Below, one piece after another: positions 22,601 through 34,778 of a stretch of 64,000 nt of DNA. The position numbers and the translations under genes are program-made. The DNA lies in contig KL197717.1 of NCBI GenBank assembly GCA_000697665.1, positions 476,761 to 540,760 of the forward strand, given 5' to 3'. Under the pieces are notes generated by a model. That model did no database searches, had not been told where the DNA came from, and saw nothing but the letters and a program-made list of their open reading frames with translations. The stretch's first letter is position 1. Each line of letters opens with the position of its first letter. The DNA is from Jaapia argillacea MUCL 33604 (Eukaryota; Basidiomycota; Agaricomycetes; Jaapiales; Jaapiaceae).

Positions 22601-24720
22601 TCCTCCACCTGAGCCGGAGGCACCCAAGCCCGAGTTGAAGGAGATTTCCATTCAGACGGATGAATGGTCCCCACCGCCTCCCCCCACGCCACCTGTCATC
22701 CCTGCACCTGTCCCCATTCCGATCGCAGTTCCGCCAAGTCCCTTCAAAGCAGTTGCGAATTCACCCCAGCAGTTCCATTTCATCTCTCCGCCTTCTTCTG
22801 CTGGGCCTGCCTCCCCGTCGATACCCATCGTACCGGCGTCTGCGATACGAGATCTCAATATCACTCGTCCTCGTACTTCCCAGTCGGATCGCAGACGTTC
22901 CATCGAGTCGGCGCTTTCGTCTATGATGGATGATAGTACCCCACGTTCACGTGTACCGTCAGCTGTTGCTTCGCCTGCGGTAGACAAGACTCGACCGCCC
23001 ATGATGGCTCTCCCACCACCCCCTCGAGCTCCCCCGCCCCCCGGCAGTATGGCACCTCCACCATTTATCCCCGAAAGGAGGATGCTGACTACTTCAACTG
23101 GTTCCCAAGAAATTCCCCCGCCCCGACCGACTTCGCCTCCACCCCCAGAACTCATCCAACGCGCAACAACACCGACATTCGGTTCTGCCTTGGCAGTGCC
23201 TGGTCGAGGGTTGGGACCCCGACAACATGGATCCAGTTTACCACCCTCTGCTCAGCAAGCCTTGGGACCTCGACCGTCCACCAACAGTTTCCGTTCTGCT
23301 GCCAATGCTGCTACCCATGCTCATCACGGTATGGCGAGTCCCGCCGCCCTGGTCGCTTTTGGTCGCAGAGAGTTATCCTCGACGTCTCTCAACTCTGAGC
23401 GTAGTGGTGGTTCTCAGCGTTCTTCCATGTCTTCAGACCACTTTATGGAACGATCACAGCATGGACATGGTGCTCCACCTACCACACCGGGACGAGCTGC
23501 TGATACGTCCATGCAGACCAATGGTGGTGGTTCTACGGATCCTGCTGTCATTCACTCCATCACACAGACCATGATCGGGGAGTTCCTGTACAAGTATCAG
23601 AGACGGGCGATTGGGAAGGGGTACGGGGAGAGACGACATCGGAGATTCTTCTGGGTTCACCCCTATACCAAAACTCTCTATTGGAGCTCTGCCGATCCAG
23701 GATCATCAAATGTTGCAGAGTCGAGTGCAAAGAGTGGTAAGTGTGGTCTTGCGTGAAGTTGTTTTCTGCGCTCAACATCTGCCACAGCATATATCGAGGG
23801 CGTTAGGTCAATACTGGACCCCAATCCCATGCCCCCAGGGTTGTACCAGTATAGCGTCGTGGTGTCAACGCCAAATCGCGAAATGAAGTTCACCGCCCCA
23901 ACCAAGGAGCGCCACGATATCTGGTTAAATGTAGGTACTTTGGAATTTTCGACTAGTTGTTTGTCGTTAACAAGCTTTGTTACAGGCTCTGAAGTACCTC
24001 CTTTCTCGTCCAAACGCCATGGCTGTCGCGTCACCTGGAAATGCCACCGTTGGACCATCAGCTCCCCTCAGCCCCATGTCAGTAGAAGCTGACCTCCCAG
24101 AAGGCGAAAACGGCAATCCTCTTATGGCGAGTCCTCAGAGTTTTCGGAGTGCCCGGAGTGGTCATACTGAAGCCAGCGCGGACTCATGGAACCATACACC
24201 TCGTGGACGCAGAAGTCAATCCCAACTCTCCGCCCGTGGTTCTGTTGGTAAACGTGCAGGGACACCCGCGGCAGAGTATCTCCGGTGGGCGGGATCATCT
24301 GAGGAACCGCTGAGTCCCACGAAGTCATTTGAACACATTCCAGGACAAGATGACGAGGGTCTTGATTTTGAACTTCACGACGAGACAATGTCTGATGGAG
24401 GTTTCGAAGGTTTAGAGAACGTGAGAGCCTGTTGCGAGGGTCGACACACCGTTGGTCGAGCTGGGGGCCGAGGACACCATCATCATCACCACCATCACCA
24501 CAGCCACCCACCCACCAACCACCATCTGGACGTCAACCCTTCTGATCTCGCCCGTCCGATATCCCCATCCGCTTGGTCCTTCCGCTCAAGAGAAAGTTCA
24601 CGGTCCCGTGACGGCAAAGGTTTCTTCTCTTGGGGAAGGGAGGAGGGCAAGCGCAGATTCGGTTCTCGACGATCGACGAAGACTGTACCCACTACAAGTA
24701 CCGCAACACACAACCAGTAA
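19642..24720 (+). CDS. NUM1: Num1/ApsA/Mcp5-type cortical dynein anchor with C-terminal PH domain
   Basis: Six exons: 19642-19956, 20018-20174, 20232-20399, 20449-23736, 23788-23930 and 23986-24720, all GT-AG with phases that agree; 1601 residues. The N-terminal about 300 residues are coiled coil. The middle is disordered, acidic and proline-rich with repeated QTD-type motifs (21786-23522). The C-terminal PH domain starts at IGEFLYKYQRRAIGKGYG, continues through RRFFWVHPYTKTLYWS and ends at KERHDIWLNALKYL, matching the Num1/Mcp5 PH subfamily, which binds phosphoinositides at the plasma membrane. Known homologues tether dynein and mitochondria to the cortex and position nuclei. After PH comes a tail with nine consecutive His and RS-rich stretches. 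Its 5' exons are duplicated in copies A and B. Confidence 0.9.
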
Positions 24721-24976
24721 TCCTATGATCGTATCTCGTTTGCTTATTTTTTTTTTGGCTCTTATCTCATTATATTGCGCACATGCATCTACACACTCCT
24801 TGATAATTCGTTTCCGTGAATTTTATTTGATCCACTCTTTGGTTGCTCTGTATCCTGGGTTTTGTGCGATTAACAGCAGAATATATCCATTCCTTCACTC
24901 TGATGAACATGATGGGGATGGTGCTACCAGGGAGAGCCTCGTAAGCTGGCCTGACCAGACAAGGAACCACCGCTGG

Positions 24977-27900
24977 TCAACTGAAATGAATTGTTAATTT
25001 AGTCGGAAATTGAGTCAGGTGGGATGAACTTACGGCGACGTTGATCTGTTTGTGGATAACACAAAGATCTATGCAAGCTGGTGAGTGAGACGGAGAGAAC
25101 GGACAAGCAATAAGACACTGACAGTCAACATAAGACATCGCTGCATTGTTTTGGTCCTCTACAAGCATGTCGCTGATTTCTATTTCGGCGCCGTCAATGT
25201 TCTGACGAGCAATAAGGAGTTTGGGGTTCCGTCCCCTTCGCGCTTCCCAGTGCGCGACGATGTTCCGAACTTGAGTCGAGAGTCGAGACTCCAAGTGAGG
25301 AAGAGCCATCTAGACGAATGGGTGAGAAAGATGGTTGAAACATAACGGGGAAACTGACGAGATGAGAGTTCAATTGCATCAAGTCGTCTACACCGAATAG
25401 ATCTAGTAGCAATTGGGGAGAAACACTTCCGCCCACCCAAAGGGCCATAAATTCTTCATTATCTGTGCAATGCGGTCAGCCTCCATAGTCATAGAATCCG
25501 CACGAGCAATCCATACCAATCAGATACATTCCATGAGCTTCCATATACAGATGACTATCCCTCATCAGAGAAGGCCATTCAATCTGCCCTGTGCTGGGAT
25601 CCGGTAGAGCTATCTTGTCGTCCAAGTCGTGGAGAGCCAACATGCGTGGGTACAGATGATGCATAGTGCTTCTAACACCCATGGACAATATTCGATGTGC
25701 ATGGTAATTTCGAACATCCGACGTAACATTTCGACCTCGATTGGAGTCAGAGCGCAGGTTCGAGCACGGGAGTTTCAGAGGTAGTTCACCTTTGAGAGAT
25801 TTGGTCTTCTGTATCACCAAAGCGTACACAGGAAGAGTTTTGAACGATTCAGGGAGAATCAACTGGACGAGGCCTGGAATCAGGAGTTGAAAGCGGACAC
25901 AGCATGCAACAACTCACTTGAGAAGGTGAAGTCGCTGCAGCACAATTTCTCCGATATCCCAAAAGAATCGCAGCACATTGCTCTGTCAGATCTTCCCGTA
26001 TATGAACCAATTTCTGTGAGGTCAACTTCGAAACGGCTACGCAGCGGTCAACCTACGGCGCCTGGAGACAAACAAACAAAGCTACCTTGTTTTATCAGGT
26101 GACAGACAACAGTATCCATCTCAGCGAATTTGAAAACATTTCCTGCCAGAGTGACGACTTGTAAAGCCAGATTGCATATTCGAACTCTTCGTTGTCCGGA
26201 GGCTGCAGTGTAAAGCACAGCGCATTGTAAAAATGCATAATCTCGGTCACTCAGAGTCTTGGTGTGTTCGAGAGACATAGATATAGCCTTGTCAGCATCC
26301 ATAGTCCCGAACTCCAGGTCTGTCGGGGAACGTTGGTAGAAGTTGCCGAAGTGAGATTTGATTCGAATACCTGACAAGAATGGCTATACAATTAGTGTTT
26401 AACAGCCATAGTAGACACAGAGTACAGACCATTGGAGCATCGGACTCGTAGCATGCAGTTATACACGGTCGTCCGGGTGACCAATCGCCGAAGTTGAGAG
26501 ATCAAGACGACCGAGTCGCGATCAGGATCGAATCTTGGATGAAAGAAGAGTTCCCCTCCCGTGATGGAAGAGACAGCTCCTGTAACATTCGAAGGTTCCA
26601 CGAGGTAAGGTCAAAACGAATAGGGAAACTGACGCACCGATCGAGGCAACGTCGATAAACTTGCTCATGCCGAGGAACATGTCAACCCCAACTCCCTCAT
26701 CAGCACATTGCTCCCCGATATCTGTCCATTCCACGCCCCGAGGTGCGAACAGTGTCTTCTCCTTATCGGTGTCGAACAAAGTTGACTCGTCAACTCGTGG
26801 TTGTAAAGCGCCAGGACCGATTGTCGGTAAGGTGCTTTGGAATATTACCACTTTGCCGCCGCGACCAGCCTTCATATAATATGGATAGAGTCATCTCAAC
26901 GAATTCGCTTCGAAAAGTAACCGCGACTCACCAGAAGCGATAGACAACCACGGATGGCAGAGCCAAGAGCAGCCTCTCGTATGGTAGTGTCAAGATGACG
27001 GCGAGGCAAGGCGTCGAGTAGAGTCTCAAATATTGAGCTGGATTTCAATCGTCAAAGTCAGTGTAACAGCGTGGTCAAACGATGAGCTGGACCAACGGAG
27101 CGAGAGTTGGAGATGCAAACAACCCTTCTTGCAGTGGGCAAAACACATCGTCAAGGTCAGAGACAACCAACATCTCGGCCTGTTCAAGTTGAGTCTGAGT
27201 CAAATGCAAGGTTGCCTATTGAGTGGCAGCTGCATCAATACAGTATCTCACGTACTGCAAGATTATAGAAGTGCAAGGTGCGATCGAAGGATAAGATGGC
27301 AACGCTGCTGTCCATAGGGAAGCAAGAGTTGCCACCTCCGGTCGGATTGATGCCAAGCAATTGACGTAGAGCCGCGCATGCACTGGCTAGAAATCCAGAC
27401 TGAACTGATTCCGTAGAAACATCAAAGGCAAAGACATAGTGCAAGGGCTGAGGCCTTCTAGTACCAGATGAGGGCGGGGGTTCAGGTGAGAAATACGGAG
27501 GAGATATTCTATGAGGTGGATGAGGTGCCCAATATTCTTCTGATACGGCAAAGTCAACGGTACCCTTGTTCAACTCGGGTCTTTGAAGATGATCGAGTCG
27601 CATCAAGTTGGCATCCAGATTGCAAAAGTAGTCCGTGTGGACTTATGGGCGAAGTAAGTCGGGGAGCATGAATCGAGACACAATTACAGACCTTCAGTTT
27701 CATGTGAACATAGGTTACACCTCCACCTCGATCCTCCAGCAACCCACCGGCACCACGGATTGATGTATCCTCTACATCGAGTACATCGGGCAGGGCCAGA
27801 GTTCCCCGTCTCCACCAAGGGTACAGGCTCCTCCCTGGGATCAACATCCGCAAATGGCTGTATCACAGCTGCCAGGGGGATTTCACATTCCGCTGCAAGT

Positions 27901-28300
27901 TGAGATGTGCTGGGCATATTCCACGTAGACACGCGAACGAATTTCGGAGACGAGTTCCCTGGGTCCAGATATCAATCCAAGGTATCACGGAGGTTAAGAA
28001 GCTTAAACACCTTGATCAATGGTGACATAGTCTGAAGTCGATAATGGAACATGACTCCCAGGCAGTGTCATGTAGGCTTGGCCATTCCATTTCTCCTGGT
28101 CAGCCTCGATGGCCTCAATGGGGGAAGGGACTTGAGATGCATCAACGGCAGCTCTTAGACCTTGGAAGTTTGCCGTCAGGACATGTAGGAAGATTCAAAG
28201 TACATTTGCCGACCATGGAAAGGCTGGCCTGCGCTATGTGGAGGCTGCGGAATATGAGGACGATGAGGGTGCATCGAAGAAGCTGTTTATAAAGTCCGAC
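24977..28300 (-). CDS. SFB3: COPII coat subunit of the Sec24 family, Sfb3/Lst1-like
   Basis: Read on the minus strand: [13 protein letters not shown], zinc finger with [14 protein letters not shown]...RWRCNLC (27684-27932), the trunk [18 protein letters not shown] and [14 protein letters not shown] (27235-27606), [18 protein letters not shown] (26522-26875), beta-sandwich and helical parts (26048-26377, 25476-25862), the gelsolin-like end ([20 protein letters not shown]), and finally [22 protein letters not shown] and [11 protein letters not shown], with a stop at 24977 or slightly upstream by splicing. Sec24-type proteins select cargo in ER-derived COPII vesicles. [13 protein letters not shown] fits the Sfb3 branch better than Sec24 proper. 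The 5' end is unresolved: upstream of [13 protein letters not shown] (about 28150) the frame changes and I could not place the first exon. Confidence 0.85.
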
Positions 28301-28490
28301 CGTGCCCTACCAGCATCCGCCACCATCATTAAGTGAGGGTCCACAGTCTAACACTCAGTACCCCGTTCTTGCGACATCCGGCGAGCCACGAGAAACGTGT
28401 GCTGACATGCTTTCGCTCATGATCATTCGTTGAGACAACGAATTCTATTGTGGATGTGGATGGTGAATACTGGGTGCTACGCTCCTGCTG

Positions 28491-29006
28491 TTGAATTCTC
28501 CCATCTCGACGCCCCCGGACATTGAAAACATTTCAGACAATTTCTTGCTTGAAGCGTATGGAAATGTTCCCTGCTCCGATACCCTGTACGCCCTTGTAGA
28601 TGTCCTTTCACTAGCGTGTGGCGGGAGGGTTGATTCTAGTCGTGCTGCCCCAGTCGCCAACCCAATTTCAAGTTGTTCGATTGGAAGACGCCACCGTATC
28701 AGTTTCAGCTTGATGGAGGAGGATCCCAGAGGCATCACTTCATACCACTCGCAGTTTGGAGGTCGTTACGTTGCGAATGGCGTCTGCCTTTTGAACATGC
28801 GGACAAAAGAACAGATTCCAACACAGGCCGTGGATTTCGACAACCAAGTCCTTATAGTATGCCATTATAGTGTATTGATACATTCCAGCAAAAGGTCATT
28901 AGAAATACTTGATACACTAGCCGACGGGTCCGCACGACTTCCCCAGCACAGATTACCATCAGAACAAGACATGAGGAATAAAAAAAGCAGGTATACAGTG
29001 GTATGA
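28491..29006 (+). CDS. Open frame of 171 codons, doubtful
   Basis: Starts MNSPISTPPDIEN and ends KKSRYTVV. It resembles nothing I know, and competing frames of similar quality exist (for example WKTPPYQFQLDGG near 28680). Listed only because 28,300-29,030 otherwise contains no gene. It may include the missing 5' exons of the Sec24-type gene on the other strand. Confidence 0.15.
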   Translation: MNSPISTPPDIENISDNFLLEAYGNVPCSDTLYALVDVLSLACGGRVDSSRAAPVANPISSCSIGRRHRISFSLMEEDPRGITSYHSQFGGRYVANGVCLLNMRTKEQIPTQAVDFDNQVLIVCHYSVLIHSSKRSLEILDTLADGSARLPQHRLPSEQDMRNKKSRYTVV

Positions 29007-29033
29007 TACTTGTGAACCATAACGACGCAGTGG

Positions 29034-29658
29034 CTACCATGATGATTCGGATGATCGTCTAGATGATTCGCCGCCTCGAACAATGCGATAAGGATGAATG
29101 CGTGCACCCTTGGCGAGCTGGCGAGAAGGATGTCGGATATGCTGGAGAGCGGGACCAAGGAGCAATAATGCCTGGCCATTCTGTACACTCTCCATGGGGG
29201 AAACGAGGGCGGATGCCGGGGGGATGAATGGTGTAGAAGGGGGTGGGACGAGAACGACGGCATCCGCTGATTCCAACGAGGATGGAACAAGACGGAGCTT
29301 CGGTTTTGGGGTCGTGCGACCAGATCGGGTAGGAGGTGGCGAAGGGGATGAAGGGTTGCGGAAGGACGTGAAGTCGCAAGGGGGAGGAGAGGCAGAAGTG
29401 CGTGATGAGGTCGTGGATGAAACAGATATTTGGCGGTGACGTGGTTGGAAGGAACGTCTAGGCATGCGTAGCGAGGTCTGAAAAATATGTCAGATTGAGG
29501 AATATGTTAGGAAAAGGTAGGACGCTGACCTGATGATCGTTAAATTCGTCGAGGTCGTAAAGACTCATATTAGATTTGCCAGGGATGGGCAGATCGAGCG
29601 TATGCAGGGGAGGGAGAGTGGGGCGTTCGGATACAAAGTCGGTGGAGAATTGTGCCAT
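29034..29658 (-). CDS. Small serine/proline-rich basidiomycete protein of unknown function
   Basis: Start MAQFSTDFVSERP at 29658. Exon 1 is 29658-29530 (43 codons exactly), intron with GTCAGC donor and TTTTTCAG acceptor, exon 2 29477-29034; 190 residues. Disordered S/P/R-rich middle, then a compact hydrophobic-basic block QALLLLGPALQHIRH and AKGARIHPYRIVRGG near the C-terminus. I have the impression that this end is conserved in other agaricomycete proteins but cannot name the family. No TM segment or signal peptide. Confidence 0.6.
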
Positions 29659-30213
29659 TGATACAAGTGCGGTGATTGGCGAGAATGGGTGTAGGATGGA
29701 GAGCAAGGTTTCAAGCGCAAAGTTTAGGATGATCAAGAGGTTTCCACCAGGGTTACCAAGGCCTGCCTTGTATTTGAAGGATGAGATGAAAGGGTATAAG
29801 GGAACGAAGTTATGGAGATGGAGGGGATGGGTGGAGAGACTCGGGGATTGGCGAGGACTGCTTTATACACCCATACAAGGAGAAAGGGGGAGTAGACGCT
29901 CATTGTGAGGTATTGCCGATTTTTCATTGTACGAGATCTTGTTCCTTCGGTTACAGATGCTGACTATGAGAAATGTCCCAGAACAACAGTGCCAGCACAG
30001 TGGAGATTCGACCGTCGCGACCCATTGTCGTCCACACAAAGGAGTGAAGGTTTCCACGAGCGGACTTTCAAAACGTGCAGAAAGTTGTCTCACGCCACCT
30101 TGGGGCAAAGCTTCCGCTCATCCATTCATCCTGCTTGAAGCTTCCCTCGAAAAACAATCAAGTATCGGATTTTTTTTCTGTGTCGGTCGGGGTGAGTACA
30201 TTGTGCTTCGAGC

Positions 30214-31158
30214 ATGGCAGATGCAGCTGCGAAGAAGATCGAAATTGTAAGCGAGTTTGTTTTGTTCAACAATGTGTAATATCTGCTGAATGGCCTGCAG
30301 CTACCAGGCCAAGAAGCAGATCTCTCTGCTGCAACATACAGGATATACGGCGAATCTCATACAATCGGCAATGCCTTGAGATGGATGATCATGAAGAAGT
30401 GCGGGTTGTCCTGCCAACTCCTTTCCATGAACCTGACTCATTGTTCATCGCTTCAGTCCGAAGGTGGAATTTTGCGGATACAGGCAAGTGAACTCCCATT
30501 ATGATTCGTCTCCGTTTTCTGTTCTTGTATTGTGATCACGAGGTCAAGAGGATTTGGCTGATGCGTGCATCCTTGTGGATCGTATGGTCGTGCGGGCCCG
30601 TGTGAAGTTGGGGAGTGACGACTCAGCGGAGCCTGGTTTCCACTTCGTTCCATTGTGCTTCCTTTGTCTGTCGGCGCGTCCCGCGTTGAATCGACACCTG
30701 CTTTCTCGGTGCATGATGTGTCTTCGGAGGGGCTGGTATATTTGATTTCATCTAACGGGTTGGAGATCTCCAGGCTTTCGTTCCATTATCATCCGACATG
30801 CTCACTGTGATTACATCGAGGGTAACCCCCGCCACAATGGAGAGGCGCGAAATTACATATTCGCTGACCTTGAAATTCTCCTTCTCCTTTCTTTCGTCCC
30901 GAGTCTTATCTGACCGAATATGTTCAGTGTCCCCCATCCCTCAGAGAATCACATCCATCTACGGATCCAGATGTACGGTACGTCATCTTTTGATGTATCA
31001 CTCGGACGCCTCTCATTGGTCTCTCAGATAACTTATCCTCACTGGACGCGCTACTTGCTGCTCTTGACAATCTGGACGATCTCTGCAAGACCATCGATGA
31101 CGCCTATACACTCAGCTTGAGGCGAGACAAGTATGAAGTTTGGGAGGAAAAGAGCTGA
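30214..31158 (+). CDS. RPC19: RNA polymerases I and III common subunit AC19
   Basis: Five exons: 30214-30246, 30301-30398, 30457-30483, 30928-30977 and 31028-31158, in phase, 112 residues. Diagnostic sequence: LPGQEADLSAATYRIYGE, HTIGNALRWMIMK, NPKVEFCGYSVPHPSENH, HLRIQMY and LDALLAALDNLDDLCKTI. AC19 pairs with AC40 in the alpha-like heterodimer that nucleates Pol I and Pol III assembly. Length is close to the yeast (142) and human (133) proteins without their extensions. Intron 3 is unusual: 444 bp and apparently GC-AG (tacag/gcaagt). All other introns here are about 50-60 bp. Confidence 0.9.
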
Positions 31159-31522
31159 TTTGGTACTGTGGATCATATCCTGGATGTACGCGACTTCATT
31201 ATCCTGGTCTCCTATATCTAACCTTGCATTTGTCAGGCGCTTTGACTTGACGCTGGTACTTAAAGAATTTGAGCCACGAGCGGTTCCTCGTACATCACTC
31301 CGTCACGACTTTCGGAAAATCGTGTTCGAACAGCGCGTGTTGCACTCTAGAACTGTGCCCATTTCCCCTCGATATCGAATTGGAGAGCTGGCACCAGTCC
31401 TTCATCAATCTCGGTCCCGATGGATGAGCATGGAAGTCTTTCTATCACCTCATCGATTGTGATGTCCCATTTTTAACCCACGGACAATCGTGCGACTCTG
31501 TTCAATGATATAAAATACATTG
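31159..31522. other. Intergenic between convergent RPC19 and the DUF2855 gene
   Basis: A 109-codon frame on the plus strand (31133-31462) has no family resemblance and overlaps the AC19 stop. Nothing else seen. Confidence 0.6.
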
Positions 31523-33047
31523 TTACAACTTGGCTGCGATTTTCTGGTTATCCCAAAGACTCCAGATAAGACCCTTCTCTGGTCCCAAACCCCCCTTCGC
31601 AATGTCGACATAACTCTTCTTCACGTTCTCCGCCCCATAGACCCTTTCAAGCTGGACCCAACTTGGACAATCCTTCATCAACTCTTTCCAAGCCTTTCCT
31701 TGCATACTGGTAATCTCCCCGATCGACAATTGATGTTTTCGTATCGCGAGCCACTCAGGCATGAAAAAGTGCTCCACTTCATTCGGGTTATTGGTTTTCG
31801 CGTTTGTGGAATCCAGCGAAGTATTGGTCGTCCAGTCACTCGAAGAAGCCGAGGGTGAGGAAGGGGACAAGTTGGTCATACCGAGGGCAATACTGGCTGC
31901 GAGTGGGGAGTCGTATGGGATCGATGCGAAGCGAGCGAATACTCGTTCATTGAAAGATTCGTTACCCGCAACGTCCACATATATCCAAGTCTCCTTCTCG
32001 CCCTGGAGGGAGATAGATGACTCGAAAGAATCATACTTCTCCACCTCGTCGTACAGACCGAGGCGTTGAGTGAAAGCCACATTCTTGGCGGAAGTCACTC
32101 CAACGACTCTCATACCAGGAATGGCTCTTTTGCGGATGAGATACGCGAGACAAAAGGCGGTTTTGGACGATGCGGAGGATATGAGGATTCGGCGAGCTGC
32201 TCCGCGATATGAAGATGAATTCAACCAATCTTCGCACCAGAAGGAGGTCCAGAAGAGGGGTCGATAGAGCATTGTAAAGTCCTCTACGACTGGAGATGGG
32301 TCATACTGAGGGTCACTCTCGCATCGTGTGATTTGGTTATATGGCCTTCGATCTATGGAAGTCGCGTTAGACTTGAGTGGAGCAGGATTGAGGGTAGACT
32401 CACCGGCGGGAAGATGAGGTCTTGGGACAAAGAAGGAATATTTATTCACGTCCGAAGGGGACACTGGAAGAAGGAGATAACGAGTGGGGGCGAGATATCC
32501 GTAGACTCGTTCACCAGGTTTGATACGTGGATGTGTGGATGCTTCGACGGTACCAAATCCCCAAACTGGGATGAGACCGTGGGTGGCAGTTGACACACCC
32601 TCTCCTTTCGGAGCGGGGTGGAAATCAAAATAACTGGATGAAGATAGTCAATGTCATGCATATGTATACACCTCGGCTCGCGTTCTCAAGGTCCGAAGTC
32701 GAAATGGTGTGCAAATCATGTCGCGCGGCCCATCCCAAAGATAAAAGCACAACGGTTGGGGATGGGTATAATCAGGAACGGTGCCGAGATATGGGCCATT
32801 GTCCATGCTCCACGCGACCTCGCCGGCAACAGACGACCTCTTTGAAAACAACTCACCGAAAATGAGGAGCCTCTCCTAGGGCTTGGTACGTGATATTGTT
32901 GGCAGAGAATCCAAACCGGTCAACACGAATGAGAACATGGTTCTCTGGAAGAGTTTTCAGAGTCCGGCTATGGACTATCACAGGAACATGAGGATTCTGG
33001 CCAGACGAGGGACGAGGAACGCAGAGAGTGAGATTTTCGGCGGTCAT
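31523..33047 (-). CDS. DUF2855 family protein
   Basis: Three exons: 33047-32857, 32633-32404 and 32352-31523; 416 residues. Hallmarks: RVDRFGFSANNITYQALGEA, YFDFHPAPKGEG, HGLIPVWGFGTVEAS, GERVYGYLAPTRYL and the SSASSKTAFCLAYLIRKR segment typical of the family. DUF2855 proteins look like distant quinone-oxidoreductase (MDR) relatives with a GroES-like N-terminus; substrate and pathway are unknown. All introns are GT-AG. It runs convergently with RPC19, 365 bp apart. Confidence 0.87.
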
Positions 33048-34778
33048 TGTTGGAAGGAGTTGCAAGTGGGTTGGTTCGCGGTGGTATGAGGACAATCTCT
33101 GGAGAATACGGCAGCTGCGAGGATCGTTGTCCCATGATTCTGCATCGGCGCTTTGTAGCCCCGAAGTGGTAGTTGGGGACAAAGATAGTGTGACTGAATC
33201 CGGTCACCCGGTCACGCTCATTTTGGAGCGAACTTGTTTCGTTGGCTCGGCACAATGCACATAGCTTCATTGTTTCGCAAAAAAAATTGGTGCCCTAACG
33301 TGAACTCCACTGCTGGCACCTGCAGGATAACCGAAACACTTGAAAATCCTATGAAAAAAGGTACTAGTAGAGGAGTGAACCCATGAGCGTTGTGGACTTC
33401 TTGTTTTCGACGATCGGAGGAATGCACTCCAGGTGGTCATAGTAGGACCACCCATTCAACTTACGATGGTCAGTTTAGTTGTACCGATACTTCGACCCCG
33501 ACGAGTCGTGTCAGGAAGTGAGGGATGGAGTCAGAGGGCCCCAGAGGACGCAACTGAAGTGGGGGACAGGCCCGGGGTTTAAAAAGCACCCGAGAGGGCA
33601 ATGGCGACGATAGTGAGAGAAAAGAGTAGCATATTTGACACACAACGCACGAGCGCCATCGGGGGTTTGCGTGGCCACCTGTGATCAGGCCAAAATCGGA
33701 GACGAACACTCGGCTTCGGGACCGGACCATGGGGACTTGGAGAAGGACCGGGAAGGTGGATTGTGGTCAAAGGCCTTCTCAGAAGGACACGTATGACAGA
33801 TGGGATAGGTGAGAGCGAGAACGAAAGGTATCAGCGACGATTCGGTGTCGAAATTGAATGAGGGAATACAAATATGGGCTGAATATAGTGAGAGGAACCA
33901 CCCTGATGTTGGGTTGTCCAGAACTGCGTTGTGTCCAGGAATCAGCCAGCACACACGAGACCAACGGGCTCAAGGATACTCACCCTTCTCGTGATGTATG
34001 TTCACGATTTCTTCTGGTCTATACTTGTTTCCATATAAAAAGTCTGAGGTAGTGGGACCACTGGCAGGTGGTTTCTGTCAAGAAATTCGCCGATAATTCA
34101 ACCCAAATGGTCATTCTCGGATCGGGTGGCGGTTGATTTTCGCAGGGGGCCATTGACAAGGAAGAAGGCAAAAGCCTTGTGGAACAGGCACAAGAATCAT
34201 GGACAGATAGCGAGTCAAGGTGCGCTAAGTGGAAGATAGCACTGAAGGATTAAGCAAGTGCGCACAAGACGAGTGGTTGTGAGCGCCGTAGTACTGTACC
34301 AGTACTCTAGCAACGGATTTGGAGGAACTTTGAATAAAAGTGAATCCGATGAAGGTACTAAGCAGGTAGTACAGCACAGCATTCTCGGGCATTCTCACAG
34401 CGGTTGTTGGCATGGCAATTGTCACGCGGACCGCGTCCCGCACGCTCACCCGAAAACCATGTCGAGTCGCTCTGTGCTTGTTTATCTCTTCATATGCCTC
34501 GTGAAGGGTCGTTCAAGCACCACGCCGAGATGGAGCTGTTTCCGTTCTTCTCGGCCCAATTCCCAGGAATTCCATTGAATTTCCGCCAAACGAACATGTG
34601 CTGTGTCTCCCGGCCTTCTATCTGTTGATCATGAGGAGATATTCTTCAACGTGCATGTGGTACTGCTCAAGGTCATTCTGACATTCCTCTAGATCTGTGA
34701 CCATGTATAAAGAGAGGGAACGACCCATTTGGTGACGGTAGAGACCTAGCTCGGAATCCCGACCCCTTCTCAGTCGGA
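33048..34778. other. 1.7-kb stretch with no recognised gene
   Basis: The DUF2855 promoter lies at the left and the lysozyme promoter at the right. A run of minus-strand frames between 33954 and 33470 (for example DFGLITGGHANPRW, ending near SVQLN) could be exons of a small gene, but I could not join them or match them to a family. Confidence 0.45.

Noticed and set aside
28491-29006. 171-codon plus frame as a firm gene
   Set aside because: Competing frames and no homology; kept only as a doubtful entry.
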